A stretch of 64,000 bases of DNA, taken from assembly GCA_000227505.4 (NCBI GenBank), contig AGIF02000001.1, positions 62,001-126,000 of the forward strand, given 5' to 3'. Below the pieces are notes generated by a model. It saw nothing but the letters and a program-made list of their open reading frames with translations, was not told where the DNA came from and made no database searches. This stretch comes from a gamma proteobacterium HIMB55 (lineage in GTDB: Bacteria; Pseudomonadota; Gammaproteobacteria; Pseudomonadales; Halieaceae). A program made the position numbers and the translations under genes. Below, piece by piece: positions 15,781-25,513 of the stretch (position 1 is the stretch's first letter; every line of letters begins with the position of its first letter).

Positions 15781-17514
15781 TTACCAGGTCGCGACATGGC
15801 CTCCGGGTCGTCGCGGATCGGCGTAGCCATAAAACCAACCATCTTCGATTTGCACGGAGTTCACGCGGCCGATTGTGCTGTTTGAGCGCAGGATTTTGTG
15901 CTTGCTCGCCTCGAGGATATTGACTGTGTCGGCAGAGATGCCGGGTTCGACCATCGCCATATCTGGCATCCACTGGTGATGGATTCTGGGGGAAGAGGTG
16001 GCCATGCCCAGTGTCATATCAAACGCCATAAGGTTAAGCAGTGTTTGAGCAACAGCCGTAATAATGCGAGAACCCCCGGGGCTTCCTGTGGCAACCCAGG
16101 GCTTTCCCTCTTTGAATACTAAGGTTGGGGTCATTGACGAGAGCGGCCGGCTTCCCGCGGCAACTGCGTTTGCTTCACCTTGTACAAGGCCATAGCCGTT
16201 GGGGAAGCCTGGCTTGGCAGCAAAGTCGTCCATCTCGTTGTTGAGCAACATGCCGGTCCCAGGCACCACAATACCTGAGCCAAAGCTGAAGTTGATGGTG
16301 TAGGTGTTTGTGACAACGTTGCCAAACTGATCAACGATCGAGAAATGGGTCGTCTCTGTGCTCTCATTATCGTCAACACTTCCTGGTTTGATGACCTCAG
16401 AAGGCGTGGCCACGTCGTCTTGAATAAGGGTACGGCGCCCGTCGAGGTAAGCGTCACTTGTAAGTGCTTTGACGGGGATTTCTGTTCGATCAGGGTCGCC
16501 GAGATACTCGCTACGATCTGCATACGCTAGCTTCATCGATTCGATTAACAGGTGCAGATAAGCCGCACTGTTATGCCCCATTTCCTCGATCGGATAAGGC
16601 TCTAGCAATTTCAGGATTTGAGAGACGTGGACACCGCCCGACGAGGGTGGCGGCGCGCTGACAATATCGTAACCCCTGAACGATGATCGAACAGGTTGAC
16701 GCTCAATTGCGCGATAGCTTGCGAGGTCGTCAGCATTCATCACACCGCCACCACGCTGCATTTCAGCGGCGATAAGCGCTGCCGTTTTACCCTTGTAAAA
16801 ACCGTCAAAGCCGTTGTCTCGCACTCGCTTTAGTGTTGCCGCGAGATCGGGCTGCTTGAACAGGCTACCCATAGCTGGGGCGGTGCCTGTGCCTCCAAGA
16901 TAGACGCGATTAGCCTCGTCGTTGCGAGCAAGGCGTTTTGATGCGGAGCGCAGGTTCAAGTGAAGCGCTGCAGGCACCTCAAAACCTTGCTCTGCAAGAT
17001 CGATAGCCGGCTGAATCACGGTTTTTAAATCAAGCGTGCCGTAGTTTTCGAGCGCGTGAATGAGGCCGGCAACGGTGCCGGGAATGCCGGCTGCACTCAC
17101 GCTGTTGTAGGCTTTGCGCTTGTTCACGGTGCCGTCTTCGTTAAGGAACATATCCCTAGAGGCGCCTGCGGGTGCCATCTCCCGATAATCGATAAATACC
17201 TGCTTATCCGAATCTGCCAGGTGAACCAGCATGAAACCACCGCCGGCGATATTGCCGGCGCGTGGAAGTGTCACCGCTAGCGCAAAACCGGTAGCGACCG
17301 CCGCATCAATCGCGTTGCCGCCTTTTTTTAGCATGTCCAAGCCGGCTTCTGAGGCGAGCTTTTCTGGACCTGAGACCATGCCGCGCGAGGCGATAGCCGG
17401 TAGGAATCGCGTACCGTAGTCAATCAGTGGGCCGCCTTGGCCCTCGCCTTGTGTCCAGCCTTGAAGAGGGCTTAGTGCAATAAGGAATGCGAGAAAAAAA
17501 CGGCTTAGGCGCAT
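15781..17514 (-). CDS. ggt: gamma-glutamyltransferase (gamma-glutamyltranspeptidase)
   Basis: 577 aa, the usual length. It has a signal peptide (MRLSRFFLAFLIALSPLQGWT), so it works in the periplasm, where GGT cleaves glutathione and other gamma-glutamyl compounds or transfers the glutamyl group. The precursor self-cleaves before the nucleophile Thr, seen here in ESTETTHFSIVD; downstream come NFSFGSGIVVPGTGMLLNNE and the oxyanion-hole region TGSPGGSRI. The N-terminal part shows GGNAIDAAVATGFALAV, also diagnostic. Single gene, convergent with the thioesterase gene and divergent from pdxH across a 230-bp gap. Confidence 0.95.
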   Translation of the reverse strand: MRLSRFFLAFLIALSPLQGWTQGEGQGGPLIDYGTRFLPAIASRGMVSGPEKLASEAGLDMLKKGGNAIDAAVATGFALAVTLPRAGNIAGGGFMLVHLADSDKQVFIDYREMAPAGASRDMFLNEDGTVNKRKAYNSVSAAGIPGTVAGLIHALENYGTLDLKTVIQPAIDLAEQGFEVPAALHLNLRSASKRLARNDEANRVYLGGTGTAPAMGSLFKQPDLAATLKRVRDNGFDGFYKGKTAALIAAEMQRGGGVMNADDLASYRAIERQPVRSSFRGYDIVSAPPPSSGGVHVSQILKLLEPYPIEEMGHNSAAYLHLLIESMKLAYADRSEYLGDPDRTEIPVKALTSDAYLDGRRTLIQDDVATPSEVIKPGSVDDNESTETTHFSIVDQFGNVVTNTYTINFSFGSGIVVPGTGMLLNNEMDDFAAKPGFPNGYGLVQGEANAVAAGSRPLSSMTPTLVFKEGKPWVATGSPGGSRIITAVAQTLLNLMAFDMTLGMATSSPRIHHQWMPDMAMVEPGISADTVNILEASKHKILRSNSTIGRVNSVQIEDGWFYGYADPRRPGGHVATW

Positions 17515-17746
17515 CGATGCTGACTCCGGAAAATAATAGAGAGGAAACTACCACAGGTTGCTTCTGATATTGAGCACCCTCCATTCATAACTGTGTCTCT
17601 ATACGTCCGTCTATTCAAAAGGGACCGACTCAGCTTCTGTGAGGTCGCAGGTACAAAACGGTGCGTGGTAAAGAGCCAGTGCTGAAGGTATCGGGAATGA
17701 GCAACGACGCACCAATATCGATTACCATGACGACTCAGGAGGGGTT

Positions 17747-18397
17747 ATGGAACTCAAAGATTTTCGCAGGCAGTACACGCAGGGTGGGCTGCAGCGTGCT
17801 TCACTACCAGAGCAGCCACTGGCGCTGTTCGAGCAATGGCAGGCAGAAGCCGCGGCTGCAGGCCTTGCCGACCCCACCGGCTGTGTTGTCGCTACTGTGC
17901 AGCCAAGCGGGATGGTGCGTCAGCGTTTCGTATTGCTGAAGGGCATCGATGAGCGAGGCTTTGTCTTCTACACCAATTACTACAGTGATAAAGCGGCAGC
18001 GCTCTCGCACTGTGATCAAGCCTCGATGTTGTTCCCGTGGAACGAGCTTGATCGTCAAGTCAGTATTTCAGGAACGGTAGAAAAGGTTTCTGAGGAAGAG
18101 TCGGATCGCTATTTTGCGGCCAGACCTCGTGCGAGCCAGATCGCAGCGTGGACCTCGCAACAGAGTCAGTCTATCGAGAATCGTGCAGCGCTCGAGCAGC
18201 AGTTTCACGATACCTTGGCGCGTTTTGAGGGGGGTGATGTACCACGACCTCCGCACTGGGGTGGTTACCGCCTTAAGCCCTCCAGAATTGAGTTCTGGCA
18301 GGGTGGCAGCGATAGGCTCCACGATCGGTTTGTTTATGCGCGAGAGGACTCCCGCTCTGACGAGGCGGAGTGGTCACTGTCTCGTTTACAGCCCTGA
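17747..18397 (+). CDS. pdxH: pyridoxamine/pyridoxine 5'-phosphate oxidase
   Basis: 216 aa, standard length. It uses FMN and oxygen to oxidise PNP or PMP to pyridoxal 5'-phosphate, the last step of vitamin B6 synthesis and salvage. Visible motifs are the FMN-site stretch RFVLLKGIDERGFVFYTNY, the region SRASQIAAWTSQQSQ (here beginning PRASQ) and the C-terminal PPHWGGYRLKPSRIEFWQG and R-DRF signatures. The ATG is preceded by a very strong ribosome site, AGGAGGGG. The stop codon falls in the first copy of a 13-bp tandem repeat. Confidence 0.95.
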   Translation: MELKDFRRQYTQGGLQRASLPEQPLALFEQWQAEAAAAGLADPTGCVVATVQPSGMVRQRFVLLKGIDERGFVFYTNYYSDKAAALSHCDQASMLFPWNELDRQVSISGTVEKVSEEESDRYFAARPRASQIAAWTSQQSQSIENRAALEQQFHDTLARFEGGDVPRPPHWGGYRLKPSRIEFWQGGSDRLHDRFVYAREDSRSDEAEWSLSRLQP

Positions 18398-18456
18398 GTC
18401 ATAGCCTTGAACCATAGCTCTGAACCATAGCTCTGAACCATAGCTCTGAACCATAG
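18392..18456 (+). repeat. 13-bp tandem repeat, five copies
   Basis: Five head-to-tail copies of a 13-bp unit, consensus CTCTGAACCATAG, at 18392-18404, 18405-18417, 18418-18430, 18431-18443 and 18444-18456; the last three are identical, the first two carry two or three changes, and a degenerate sixth piece follows. The first copy contains the pdxH stop codon. Confidence 0.95.
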
Positions 18457-18522
18457 CCCCGAAACTTGATGTTCCTCCAAGTGATGGGGTTGGCTGAAGC
18501 AATTTGACGTGTTTCGAGGGGT

Positions 18523-19809
18523 TTAAGCGTTTCGATAAACAAAGCGCTTGATGTAGTGCGGGATTGGGGGAAGGTTCAACACCTGACGTCGCATCAGATC
18601 GAGGCCAATCGCTGCGACGAGGATCTGAAAACGCTCACGCGATCCGGGTATTTGTAATCGAATCGCATCATTTTTTGTCTCCGTGCCCCAGGCGAGCCAG
18701 ACAGTACCAACGGGCTTTTCCTCGGTGCCGCCACCTGGGCCAGCAACGCCGGATACGGCAATACCAATATCCGCGCTGGCCTTATTCAGAGCGCCGCGCA
18801 GCATGGAGCGAACCACAGGTTCGCTGACCGCACCGTGGCTGTTGAGTTCAGACTCTGGCACATCGAGCACCTTTTGTTTAGAGGCGTTTGCATAGGTAAC
18901 GAAGCCCGCGCCAAAGACTTGAGAAGAACCGGCTTCTTTAGTGATCAGCGAGGCGATGAGCCCGCCAGTGCAGGATTCTGCTGTGGTAACGGACATATCC
19001 TGCTCGATAAGGGCTCGCTGCAGCGCCATGGCCAATTGGTCGCTATCCTCGCCAATGATGTGATCGCCAATAAGCTCGGTAAGTAGGGTTTCGGCGCGAT
19101 CCCGCGCTTCAAGAAGTGACTCATCATAGACCTGAAGCTTTAATTCAAGCTGAGGTAGGCCAGACCGGAATCCGAGCACGACCCCCTCGGGCCAGTCACT
19201 GCTGCGCGCGTTGACCAACTCCTGAATGGTGGATTCGCCGATGCCGAAGGTCTGGAGACGACGGATATAGGTTGTACCGGAGCCCACACGAGCACCAATG
19301 CGCTCGCAAATTTCGGGAAGCATCGCCGTCAGCTCTACCGGGACACCCGGTGTGGTAATTACCAGGCAGCCTTCAATTTCTACGGCAAACCCAACCGCAC
19401 TGCCAATGGGGTTATCTACGAGGTCCGCCGAGGCAGGCAAATGCGCTTGCTTCAAGTTGCTCGCGTTGAGTTCTAATCCGCGTTTCTCACACCATTCTTC
19501 GAGGTGCGCTATTGCGTCGGGATGATCCGCGAGTTGCTCACCTGCAACTTCCGCGACTATCTCTGCGGTTAAATCGTCTTCGGTCGGACCAAGTCCACCG
19601 TTGATAATGACGACGCCTGCCTCTCTGCACAGCTCTCCTAAGCTTGTGCGTAGGAGTGCGGGGTCATCACCCACCGTGATCTTTTTGCTGACGGCTATTT
19701 GTCGCTCGCCCAAAGCCAGTGCGATACGTGAGGAGTTGCTGTCTACAGTGTCACCGCTCATGAGCTCATTACCGGTGAGCAATAGGGCAACGTTTTTATG
19801 CTGTGACAT
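18523..19809 (-). CDS. cinA: CinA family protein (competence/damage-inducible protein A, PncC-type C-terminus)
   Basis: 428 aa, full two-domain length. The N-terminal domain (about 1-170) is MoaB/MogA-like with GNELMSGDTVDSNS and NGGLGPTEDDLT; in this family it carries ADP-ribose pyrophosphatase activity. The C-terminal domain (about 265-420) is the nicotinamide mononucleotide amidase PncC, with TAESCTGGLIASLIT and GVAGPGGGTEEKPVGTVW. Together they recycle NAD breakdown products. It lies 61 bp downstream of asnS on the same strand and may be co-transcribed with it. Confidence 0.92.
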   Translation of the reverse strand: MSQHKNVALLLTGNELMSGDTVDSNSSRIALALGERQIAVSKKITVGDDPALLRTSLGELCREAGVVIINGGLGPTEDDLTAEIVAEVAGEQLADHPDAIAHLEEWCEKRGLELNASNLKQAHLPASADLVDNPIGSAVGFAVEIEGCLVITTPGVPVELTAMLPEICERIGARVGSGTTYIRRLQTFGIGESTIQELVNARSSDWPEGVVLGFRSGLPQLELKLQVYDESLLEARDRAETLLTELIGDHIIGEDSDQLAMALQRALIEQDMSVTTAESCTGGLIASLITKEAGSSQVFGAGFVTYANASKQKVLDVPESELNSHGAVSEPVVRSMLRGALNKASADIGIAVSGVAGPGGGTEEKPVGTVWLAWGTETKNDAIRLQIPGSRERFQILVAAIGLDLMRRQVLNLPPIPHYIKRFVYRNA

Positions 19810-19870
19810 AGGCTTCCTCGGTTAAGTGGGTAGGCAACAAGGCGCGATTATCGCGTCGATCTAACGCGAG

Positions 19871-21268
19871 TTAGAAGTCAGCATTCCCGGGTGTTCTTGG
19901 GAACGGAATAACGTCTCTGACGTTTTCCATGCCCGTGATGTAAGCCACCAGTCGCTCAAAGCCCAAGCCAAAACCTGCGTGCGGGACTGTGCCGTAGCGA
20001 CGTAAATCGCGATACCACCAAAGTGTCTCTTTAAGGTCCGCATCCATCCGTGCGTCAAGTACGTCGAGTCGCTCTTCACGCTGACTACCGCCTATGATTT
20101 CACCAATACCGGGAGCGAGGACATCCATTGCGGCAACGGTTCGCTCGTCATCATTGAGGCGCATATAGAAGGCTTTAATATCGCGTGGGTAATCAGTGAC
20201 AACCACGGGTGCCTTGAAATGTTCCTCCGCCAAGAAACGCTCGTGCTCGGAGGCCATGTCGATTCCCCATTCAACGGGGAACTCAAACTTCTTGCCTGAT
20301 TTCAGCAAGATATCGATGGCGTCTGTGTAAGTGACCCTGACGAAGGGGTTGTCCACGATATTTCCTAATCGCTCGAGTACCGTCTTGTCGATGCGCTGCT
20401 GGAAAAAACCGAGATCTGTCTCGCAATCGTTAAGTACTCGCGACGTCACGGACTTGAGTAAGCGCTCTGCAAGTGCCGCGTTATCCGCAAGATCGGCAAA
20501 AGCTACTTCAGGCTCAACCATCCAGAACTCCGCCAAATGACGAGACGTATTGGAATTCTCTGCGCGAAATGTGGGGCCAAAAGTGTAGACCTTATTCATC
20601 GAGAGGCAGTACGACTCGACAGCCAGCTGGCCCGATACGGTTAGGTAGGCGTCGCCACCAAAGAAGTCCTGAGAGGTATCAACTTGCCCGCTATCCGTGC
20701 GGGGCAGATTGTTTAAATCGAGCGTGCTGACCCGAAATAGCTCACCTGCGCCCTCGCAGTCGCTTGCGGTGATGATCGGTGTGTTCACCCAGTAAAAGTC
20801 TTCGCCGTGGAAGAAATCATGGATGGCGTTCGCCAATGTGTGGCGTACACGAGTGACTGCACCAAAAGTGTTTGTGCGTGTGCGCAAGTGAGCCTGCGTG
20901 CGCAGGTACTCGAAGGTGTGGCGTTTTTTGGCAATCGGATACGACTCTGGGTCATCCACGTCGCCAATCAATACAACATTCGTTGCCTGAATCTCCACAG
21001 CTTGACCGCCGCCCTGTGAGGCGACGAGTTCGCCTGTAATGCATACAGCGCAGCCTGTTGAGAGCTTCAATACTTCTGATTCGTAATTGGCCAACTCTTT
21101 TGGCGCGACACACTGCAGACTGTCAAAGTGGCTGCCGTCATTAACCGCCAAAAACGATATTCCGGCTTTCGAGTCTCGTTTTGATCGGAGCCAGCCGTTG
21201 ACGCTGACCTCGGTACCAATAAGCGAGCTGTCAGTAAGAAGTTGTTTAACGAGGTGTAGCTTGTCCAT
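19871..21268 (-). CDS. asnS: asparaginyl-tRNA synthetase
   Basis: 465 aa, standard length for the bacterial class IIb enzyme that charges tRNA-Asn. It shows an N-terminal OB-fold anticodon-binding domain (about 15-110, [20 protein letters not shown]), class II motif 2 around [20 protein letters not shown] and motif 3 as [20 protein letters not shown], ending in the typical [10 protein letters not shown] tail. Direct synthesis of Asn-tRNA is thus present. Located between the RNase II-family gene (77 bp upstream) and cinA. Confidence 0.97.
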   Translation of the reverse strand: MDKLHLVKQLLTDSSLIGTEVSVNGWLRSKRDSKAGISFLAVNDGSHFDSLQCVAPKELANYESEVLKLSTGCAVCITGELVASQGGGQAVEIQATNVVLIGDVDDPESYPIAKKRHTFEYLRTQAHLRTRTNTFGAVTRVRHTLANAIHDFFHGEDFYWVNTPIITASDCEGAGELFRVSTLDLNNLPRTDSGQVDTSQDFFGGDAYLTVSGQLAVESYCLSMNKVYTFGPTFRAENSNTSRHLAEFWMVEPEVAFADLADNAALAERLLKSVTSRVLNDCETDLGFFQQRIDKTVLERLGNIVDNPFVRVTYTDAIDILLKSGKKFEFPVEWGIDMASEHERFLAEEHFKAPVVVTDYPRDIKAFYMRLNDDERTVAAMDVLAPGIGEIIGGSQREERLDVLDARMDADLKETLWWYRDLRRYGTVPHAGFGLGFERLVAYITGMENVRDVIPFPRTPGNADF

Positions 21269-21345
21269 TGTGGATTAATCCTGCGCGCTGGATAGGGTTA
21301 GATAAATTGTCGGGGCTAGTTTAGGCCATTTCTTTTTGGCTATTT

Positions 21346-23406
21346 CTAGTCTTGAGCTGTTTCTTGCTCGTCAGAGCTAACGCCATCATTTTTGCTCATA
21401 CCGTTTTCATGGATTGCGGTATCCGCAGTCTCGGGCGCTTCTGGTGACTCGGTAGCAATAACCGAAAAAGCAGCTTGCGTACCGCGTGGCTTGTCAGCAG
21501 GTAGATACTCGACGGAGACCGCCTGCCCCAAGGCGAAGCTTGCGTTTTTGCTGGAGAGCGACATCTCCCACTTATCGAAACTGAATTTGTCTTCATGGCT
21601 TCGTAAATCAACAACGCCTTCTAGGCCGTTCTCATCGAGCCGCACGGTAAAACCCGAGGTGTTGATATGGACGATTGAGCCCTCGAAGGCGATGTCCCCG
21701 TTGGCAGCACATCTATTCAAATAGTTACAGGTCAACCAGTTCTGTGCGCTGTTTACCGCTTGGCGATTTTTTGCACTCGCTTGATTGATGGCGTCAAAAA
21801 CGGTGGCTGGCGCCGGTGTAATCGACGAGTCTCCGAGCAGGGCTTTGAGCTGAAGGTGCACACAGTAATCCAGTGCTTTCCGCAGCGGTGAAGTACCGTT
21901 GGTATAGAGCTCTACAGCCATGCCCATGTGCGGTGCAGGCTTGACACTAAAACTTGCCCTCGACATCAATCGGTTGATCATTGCGCGTAGGGGACGTTCA
22001 CCGCTTGCTGCATTGAGACCGTTTATGAGCGTGCGAAAACCGTCCGTTGTCGCGAAATCCGTGTCCGCCATCTCAGGTAGGTATCGTGTAAGAAACTCTT
22101 TGGCTTCATCACTTTTATCGCGTCGTATGCCCGCATGAGTCACGAAAGGCCCTGGCTTATCTGCCGCGTTCAATTGATTTGCGATCGCCTTATTAGCGGC
22201 CACCATGCACTCTTCGACCAGAATTTGTGAGGTGCGTTTATCGACGGGTTCAATACTGCTGATCTGTTTCGCATCATCGAGAATCCAGCGGAAATCGGTT
22301 CTGTGCTCGATGACGAGTTCGTTTTGCTCACGCCAGGATCTAAGCGCCCCAAAGCAGGCATTGAGGTTGGAAATCTCGGCAGAAAAATCGTGATCTGTGT
22401 CACCGTTGATCACACTGTCAACTTCCTGATAACTCAGCTTGGCTTTTGAACGAACGGTGCCAAGTGATACCGAAGCATCAGTGGTCTCGCCACTTGCTGC
22501 AATAGTCAGTTGGCAGACGATAGCGGGTCGATCCTCATCCGGTGCAAGTGCGGCCGGCTTTGAAATTGAGTCTGGAAGCATCGGTATCGCCGCACCGTGG
22601 AAGTAGTGCGAGGTCCCCCGCTCTGCGACGATTTTGGTCATCTCGGTGGAGTGCCCGGTCGCCGCGGTTGGATCGGCAATCGCAACGTATAGTTTCCAGC
22701 CATCGCCCTCGGGTCGCGCACAAATGGCGTCATCAATATCGACGGTGGAGGGCGCGTCGATGCTGACGAGTGGCTGATCACGGAAATCCGTGCGCGTAAA
22801 GGTATGCTCCGGAACCGTTTTCAGCGCGTTATCCAGCGAGGCGACAGCGGGTTTAGCGAGGTATCTTGCAATGCCTGCTCGCAACGCGCAGTACTCGTTT
22901 TCAATCCCCGGCGTGCTTGCGTTACCGAGATTTTGAAGCACTTTTACCGAGGGCTTGCCATCATTGAAAGGGTGTCGCTGCAACTGGCACTGTACGAGGT
23001 CACCATGCTTTGCGCCCGATCGCGCATTGGGAGGAATGAAAAGCCATCGCGTGAAATTGACGAGTTCGGGTATGTCGGGTGCGATGAAAAAGGCTTTACC
23101 TTTTTGGACAACTTCACCGACGAAGCAGTCCACAGAGGTGCTGATTAATTTTTCTAACTCGCCCGCTGATTGCTCTTTTGCTTTTTTGTCCTTGGACGTT
23201 ACCGGCTTAATAACAATCGAGACACGATCGCCCGGCAATACGCGCTGCATTTCGTCCGGCGCAAGAAAGATCTCCCGGTTGTCATCAAGAACGACGAAGC
23301 CAAAGCGATGACGCGTGGCTTTAACTGTGCCTTCTGCGTACTCTTTTTCGGCTTCGATTTGATCTTTAAGGCCCTGAAGCTGGGAGAGGGCGTTTTTGTC
23401 TAGCAT
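21346..23406 (-). CDS. rnb: RNase II family 3'-5' exoribonuclease
   Basis: 686 aa. It has an N-terminal OB/cold-shock part (about 20-170, including ATRHRFGFVVLDDNREIFLAPDE), then an RNB catalytic domain whose metal-binding core reads DAPSTVDIDDAICARPEGDG with LYVAIADPTA, the arginine-rich region PLRKALDYCVHLQLKALLG, and a C-terminal S1 domain (about 570-650). Length and RNB variants fit RNase II better than RNase R, and a separate RNase R gene starts at 63090. The last 35 residues are acidic and unlike E. coli RNase II. It degrades single-stranded RNA processively. Confidence 0.88.
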   Translation of the reverse strand: MLDKNALSQLQGLKDQIEAEKEYAEGTVKATRHRFGFVVLDDNREIFLAPDEMQRVLPGDRVSIVIKPVTSKDKKAKEQSAGELEKLISTSVDCFVGEVVQKGKAFFIAPDIPELVNFTRWLFIPPNARSGAKHGDLVQCQLQRHPFNDGKPSVKVLQNLGNASTPGIENEYCALRAGIARYLAKPAVASLDNALKTVPEHTFTRTDFRDQPLVSIDAPSTVDIDDAICARPEGDGWKLYVAIADPTAATGHSTEMTKIVAERGTSHYFHGAAIPMLPDSISKPAALAPDEDRPAIVCQLTIAASGETTDASVSLGTVRSKAKLSYQEVDSVINGDTDHDFSAEISNLNACFGALRSWREQNELVIEHRTDFRWILDDAKQISSIEPVDKRTSQILVEECMVAANKAIANQLNAADKPGPFVTHAGIRRDKSDEAKEFLTRYLPEMADTDFATTDGFRTLINGLNAASGERPLRAMINRLMSRASFSVKPAPHMGMAVELYTNGTSPLRKALDYCVHLQLKALLGDSSITPAPATVFDAINQASAKNRQAVNSAQNWLTCNYLNRCAANGDIAFEGSIVHINTSGFTVRLDENGLEGVVDLRSHEDKFSFDKWEMSLSSKNASFALGQAVSVEYLPADKPRGTQAAFSVIATESPEAPETADTAIHENGMSKNDGVSSDEQETAQD

Positions 23407-23705
23407 TTTCCGGTGATTCTCTTGGGTGTCGCTTGTGACTCTTTGCGGTTTGACGTCTTGTTGGCAGTCACAATCGTGTGTGCGGTTCGCGGGTCCTTTA
23501 CTGACTTCTGGTCCTAACTTTTGGCTGACTACTGATAGCGCTGGCAGTGCAGGCTTCTAAGTCCAGATTTCGCAAGGTTGACGGTACCGTTGTAGTGGCG
23601 CCGGCAGATTAATTTTCTAAAGGTTAAATCCTAGCTGACAGGCGGTGACTTTTCACGTTTTTATCGGGAACAAAAATCGACGCGTGAAAAAATCTGTGTC
23701 GCTGA

Positions 23706-23734
23706 TTGACATGTTGATCACGCATGGCTTTACT
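23706..23734 (+). promoter_or_regulatory. candidate sigma-70 promoter for the phoH-like gene
   Basis: A perfect -35 box TTGACA (23706-23711) and a -10-like TTTACT (23729-23734, 4 of 6 matches) are separated by exactly 17 bp. Transcription from here would give a leader of nearly 300 nt containing the hairpin at 23933-23968. Confidence 0.45.
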
Positions 23735-23932
23735 GAGGGAGCGAGAAGTAAAGCCCGAAATTTAGAGAGTAGGACGACTTATTGGTAATGACGCCGAGCC
23801 CAAACGCCTTGACGTTTCGTTCCATCCACAGACGCTGCGATGTCATTGCAGCGACCCTCTCTCGATCACCCGGTTTTCCATACCCCTGTTTTCCGCAAAC
23901 TTACTTTCAAACCCAGTTCGATAAGCTCTATA

Positions 23933-23968
23933 GCTCATGTGTGAACCCGCGTGCAGCACATCATGAGC
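23933..23968 (+). promoter_or_regulatory. leader hairpin before the phoH-like gene
   Basis: GCTCATGTGTG (23933-23943) pairs with CACATCATGAGC (23957-23968), an 11-bp stem with one bulged base and a 13-nt loop. There is no T-run after it, so it is not a standard terminator; it may be an RNA structure or protein site 64 bp before the start codon. Confidence 0.4.
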
Positions 23969-24032
23969 GGGTCTATTTGAAAGTGAGCGATGCAATTGGT
24001 ATTCGTTTTTCGATCCAGCCCCCGGAGATCCT

Positions 24033-25469
24033 ATGCAGCAATCCGTAACCTTGCCAAACGACCTATCTAAGCTCGCGCCTGCAGGGGTGAAGACTTATGT
24101 ACTCGACACCAACGTGTTGTTGCACGATCCGACGGCGATTACGGCTTTTGCGGAACATCGAGTCGTGATTCCAATGACGGTTTTGGAAGAACTCGATCAC
24201 ATCAAAGACAGGCGCGACAAGTCGGTAAGTCGCGAGGCGCGGATTGCGATACAGATGATCGACAAGGTAGTTGGTTCCGCTGCACCCCAAGCGATCCAAG
24301 CAGGCGTGGATATTCCCGGCTCAACGCTCTCGGGAGACCTCGGTCGGCTTGCGATTTTCCCGGACCAGTTGCTCGACGCAAATGACAACGTGCCTTTTTT
24401 GGATAGCACGCAGGACCAGGCGAATGACAATCGCATCATCAACGTCGCCCTCAAATACCAGAGCGAACACCCTGACGAGTTTGTATGTCTGGTAACGAAA
24501 GACATCAACATGCGGATAAAGGCTAAAGGCTCGGGGTTAGAGCATGTAGAGGATTACCGACATGACCGCGTGCTCGATGATATTGACCTTTTGGCAACGG
24601 GCTATAAGAAAAGTGCGGGTGATTTTTGGGACGGCATTTTAGAGGTTGATACTGTCCGAGAAGACAACATCACGTTGCACCGTATTCCTCGTGTCGAGCT
24701 GCCCGAGGCCTATCCCAACCAGTTTTTATACGACGACAACGGCTTTATTTCTTTCGTTGATCACGTCGATGCGGACTATGTCTACGTCGCTGTGGACAGT
24801 CGCGACAATCTCATGAATCAGCGGTTCTGGGGGTTGGCGCCACGAAACCTAGAACAGGCGATGGCGATGCGCCTGTTAGATAACGACGACTTAGATATGA
24901 CGGTGTTAACCGGGCCAGCAGGATCGGGAAAAACTTTACTGGCGCTTGCTTATGGACTGCACGCGATTCTCGAGCAAAAGAAGTACAACAAGCTGATTGT
25001 TGCGCGATCGACACCACCGATGGCCGAGGAAATCGGCTTCTTACCCGGGACTGAAGAGGAGAAGATGGCACCATGGCTTGCTGCCTTCGACGACAACCTA
25101 GAGATTTTGCACGGCGCCGATGAGTGCTCCTTTGGCAGTATTGATTACGTCAAGGAGCGCGCGAACATACAGTTTAAGTCATTGAACTTTATGCGCGGTC
25201 GCTCATTCAACGGTGCCTACATCATCATCGATGAATCCCAGGGCCTGACGCAGTTCCAACTCAAATCCATCATCAGCCGCGTGGGCGCTGACTCAAAAAT
25301 TGTCGTGCTGGGGAACCTTGCACAGATCGATAACAAGTACATCTCGCCTTTGACGTCGGGGCTCACCTATTTGGTGGAACGTGCTAGGCCCTATCCCCAC
25401 GCAGGGATCATGCACATCAACGGGATTGTTAGATCGCGACTTGCGGCGTTTGCCGAGGAGAATTTGTAA
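24033..25469 (+). CDS. PhoH-like PIN-domain/ATPase protein (PhoH2/YlaK type)
   Basis: 478 aa. An N-terminal PIN nuclease domain (about 20-150) begins KTYVLDTNVLLHDP, with acidic metal ligands including DTNVLL and VTKDINMRIKAKG. A PhoH-type P-loop ATPase domain (about 270-475) has Walker A GPAGSGKTLLALAYG and Walker B YIIIDESQ. Proteins of this layout (PhoH2) act as RNA helicase-ribonucleases. Here it is a single gene with a long leader, not paired with an obvious antitoxin. The cellular role in gammaproteobacteria is not settled. Confidence 0.9.
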   Translation: MQQSVTLPNDLSKLAPAGVKTYVLDTNVLLHDPTAITAFAEHRVVIPMTVLEELDHIKDRRDKSVSREARIAIQMIDKVVGSAAPQAIQAGVDIPGSTLSGDLGRLAIFPDQLLDANDNVPFLDSTQDQANDNRIINVALKYQSEHPDEFVCLVTKDINMRIKAKGSGLEHVEDYRHDRVLDDIDLLATGYKKSAGDFWDGILEVDTVREDNITLHRIPRVELPEAYPNQFLYDDNGFISFVDHVDADYVYVAVDSRDNLMNQRFWGLAPRNLEQAMAMRLLDNDDLDMTVLTGPAGSGKTLLALAYGLHAILEQKKYNKLIVARSTPPMAEEIGFLPGTEEEKMAPWLAAFDDNLEILHGADECSFGSIDYVKERANIQFKSLNFMRGRSFNGAYIIIDESQGLTQFQLKSIISRVGADSKIVVLGNLAQIDNKYISPLTSGLTYLVERARPYPHAGIMHINGIVRSRLAAFAEENL

Positions 25470-25513
25470 CTGCGGAGAAACACGCTCCAAGGAGTGTCTG
25501 ACCACAGGCAGGT

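Larger units (their letters stand above)
23407..24032. other. 626-bp intergenic region with divergent leaders
   Basis: No convincing gene. It separates the minus-strand RNase II gene from the plus-strand phoH-like gene. It holds a candidate promoter (23706-23734), an inverted repeat TTTTCACG/CGTGAAAA at 23650-23657 and 23683-23690, and a hairpin near 23933-23968 just before the phoH-like gene. Short open readings here lack a ribosome site and protein-like composition. Confidence 0.6.

Noticed and set aside
18392-18456. CRISPR array
   Set aside because: The 13-bp units are directly adjacent with no spacers; no cas genes in the window.
23782-24048. 88-aa reading before the phoH-like gene
   Set aside because: No ribosome site, no recognisable features, and it overlaps the start of the real gene in another frame.
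24033-25469. PhoH2 toxin-antitoxin pair (PhoAT-PhoH2)
   Set aside because: No short overlapping antitoxin gene upstream; the preceding 600 bp has no supported CDS.
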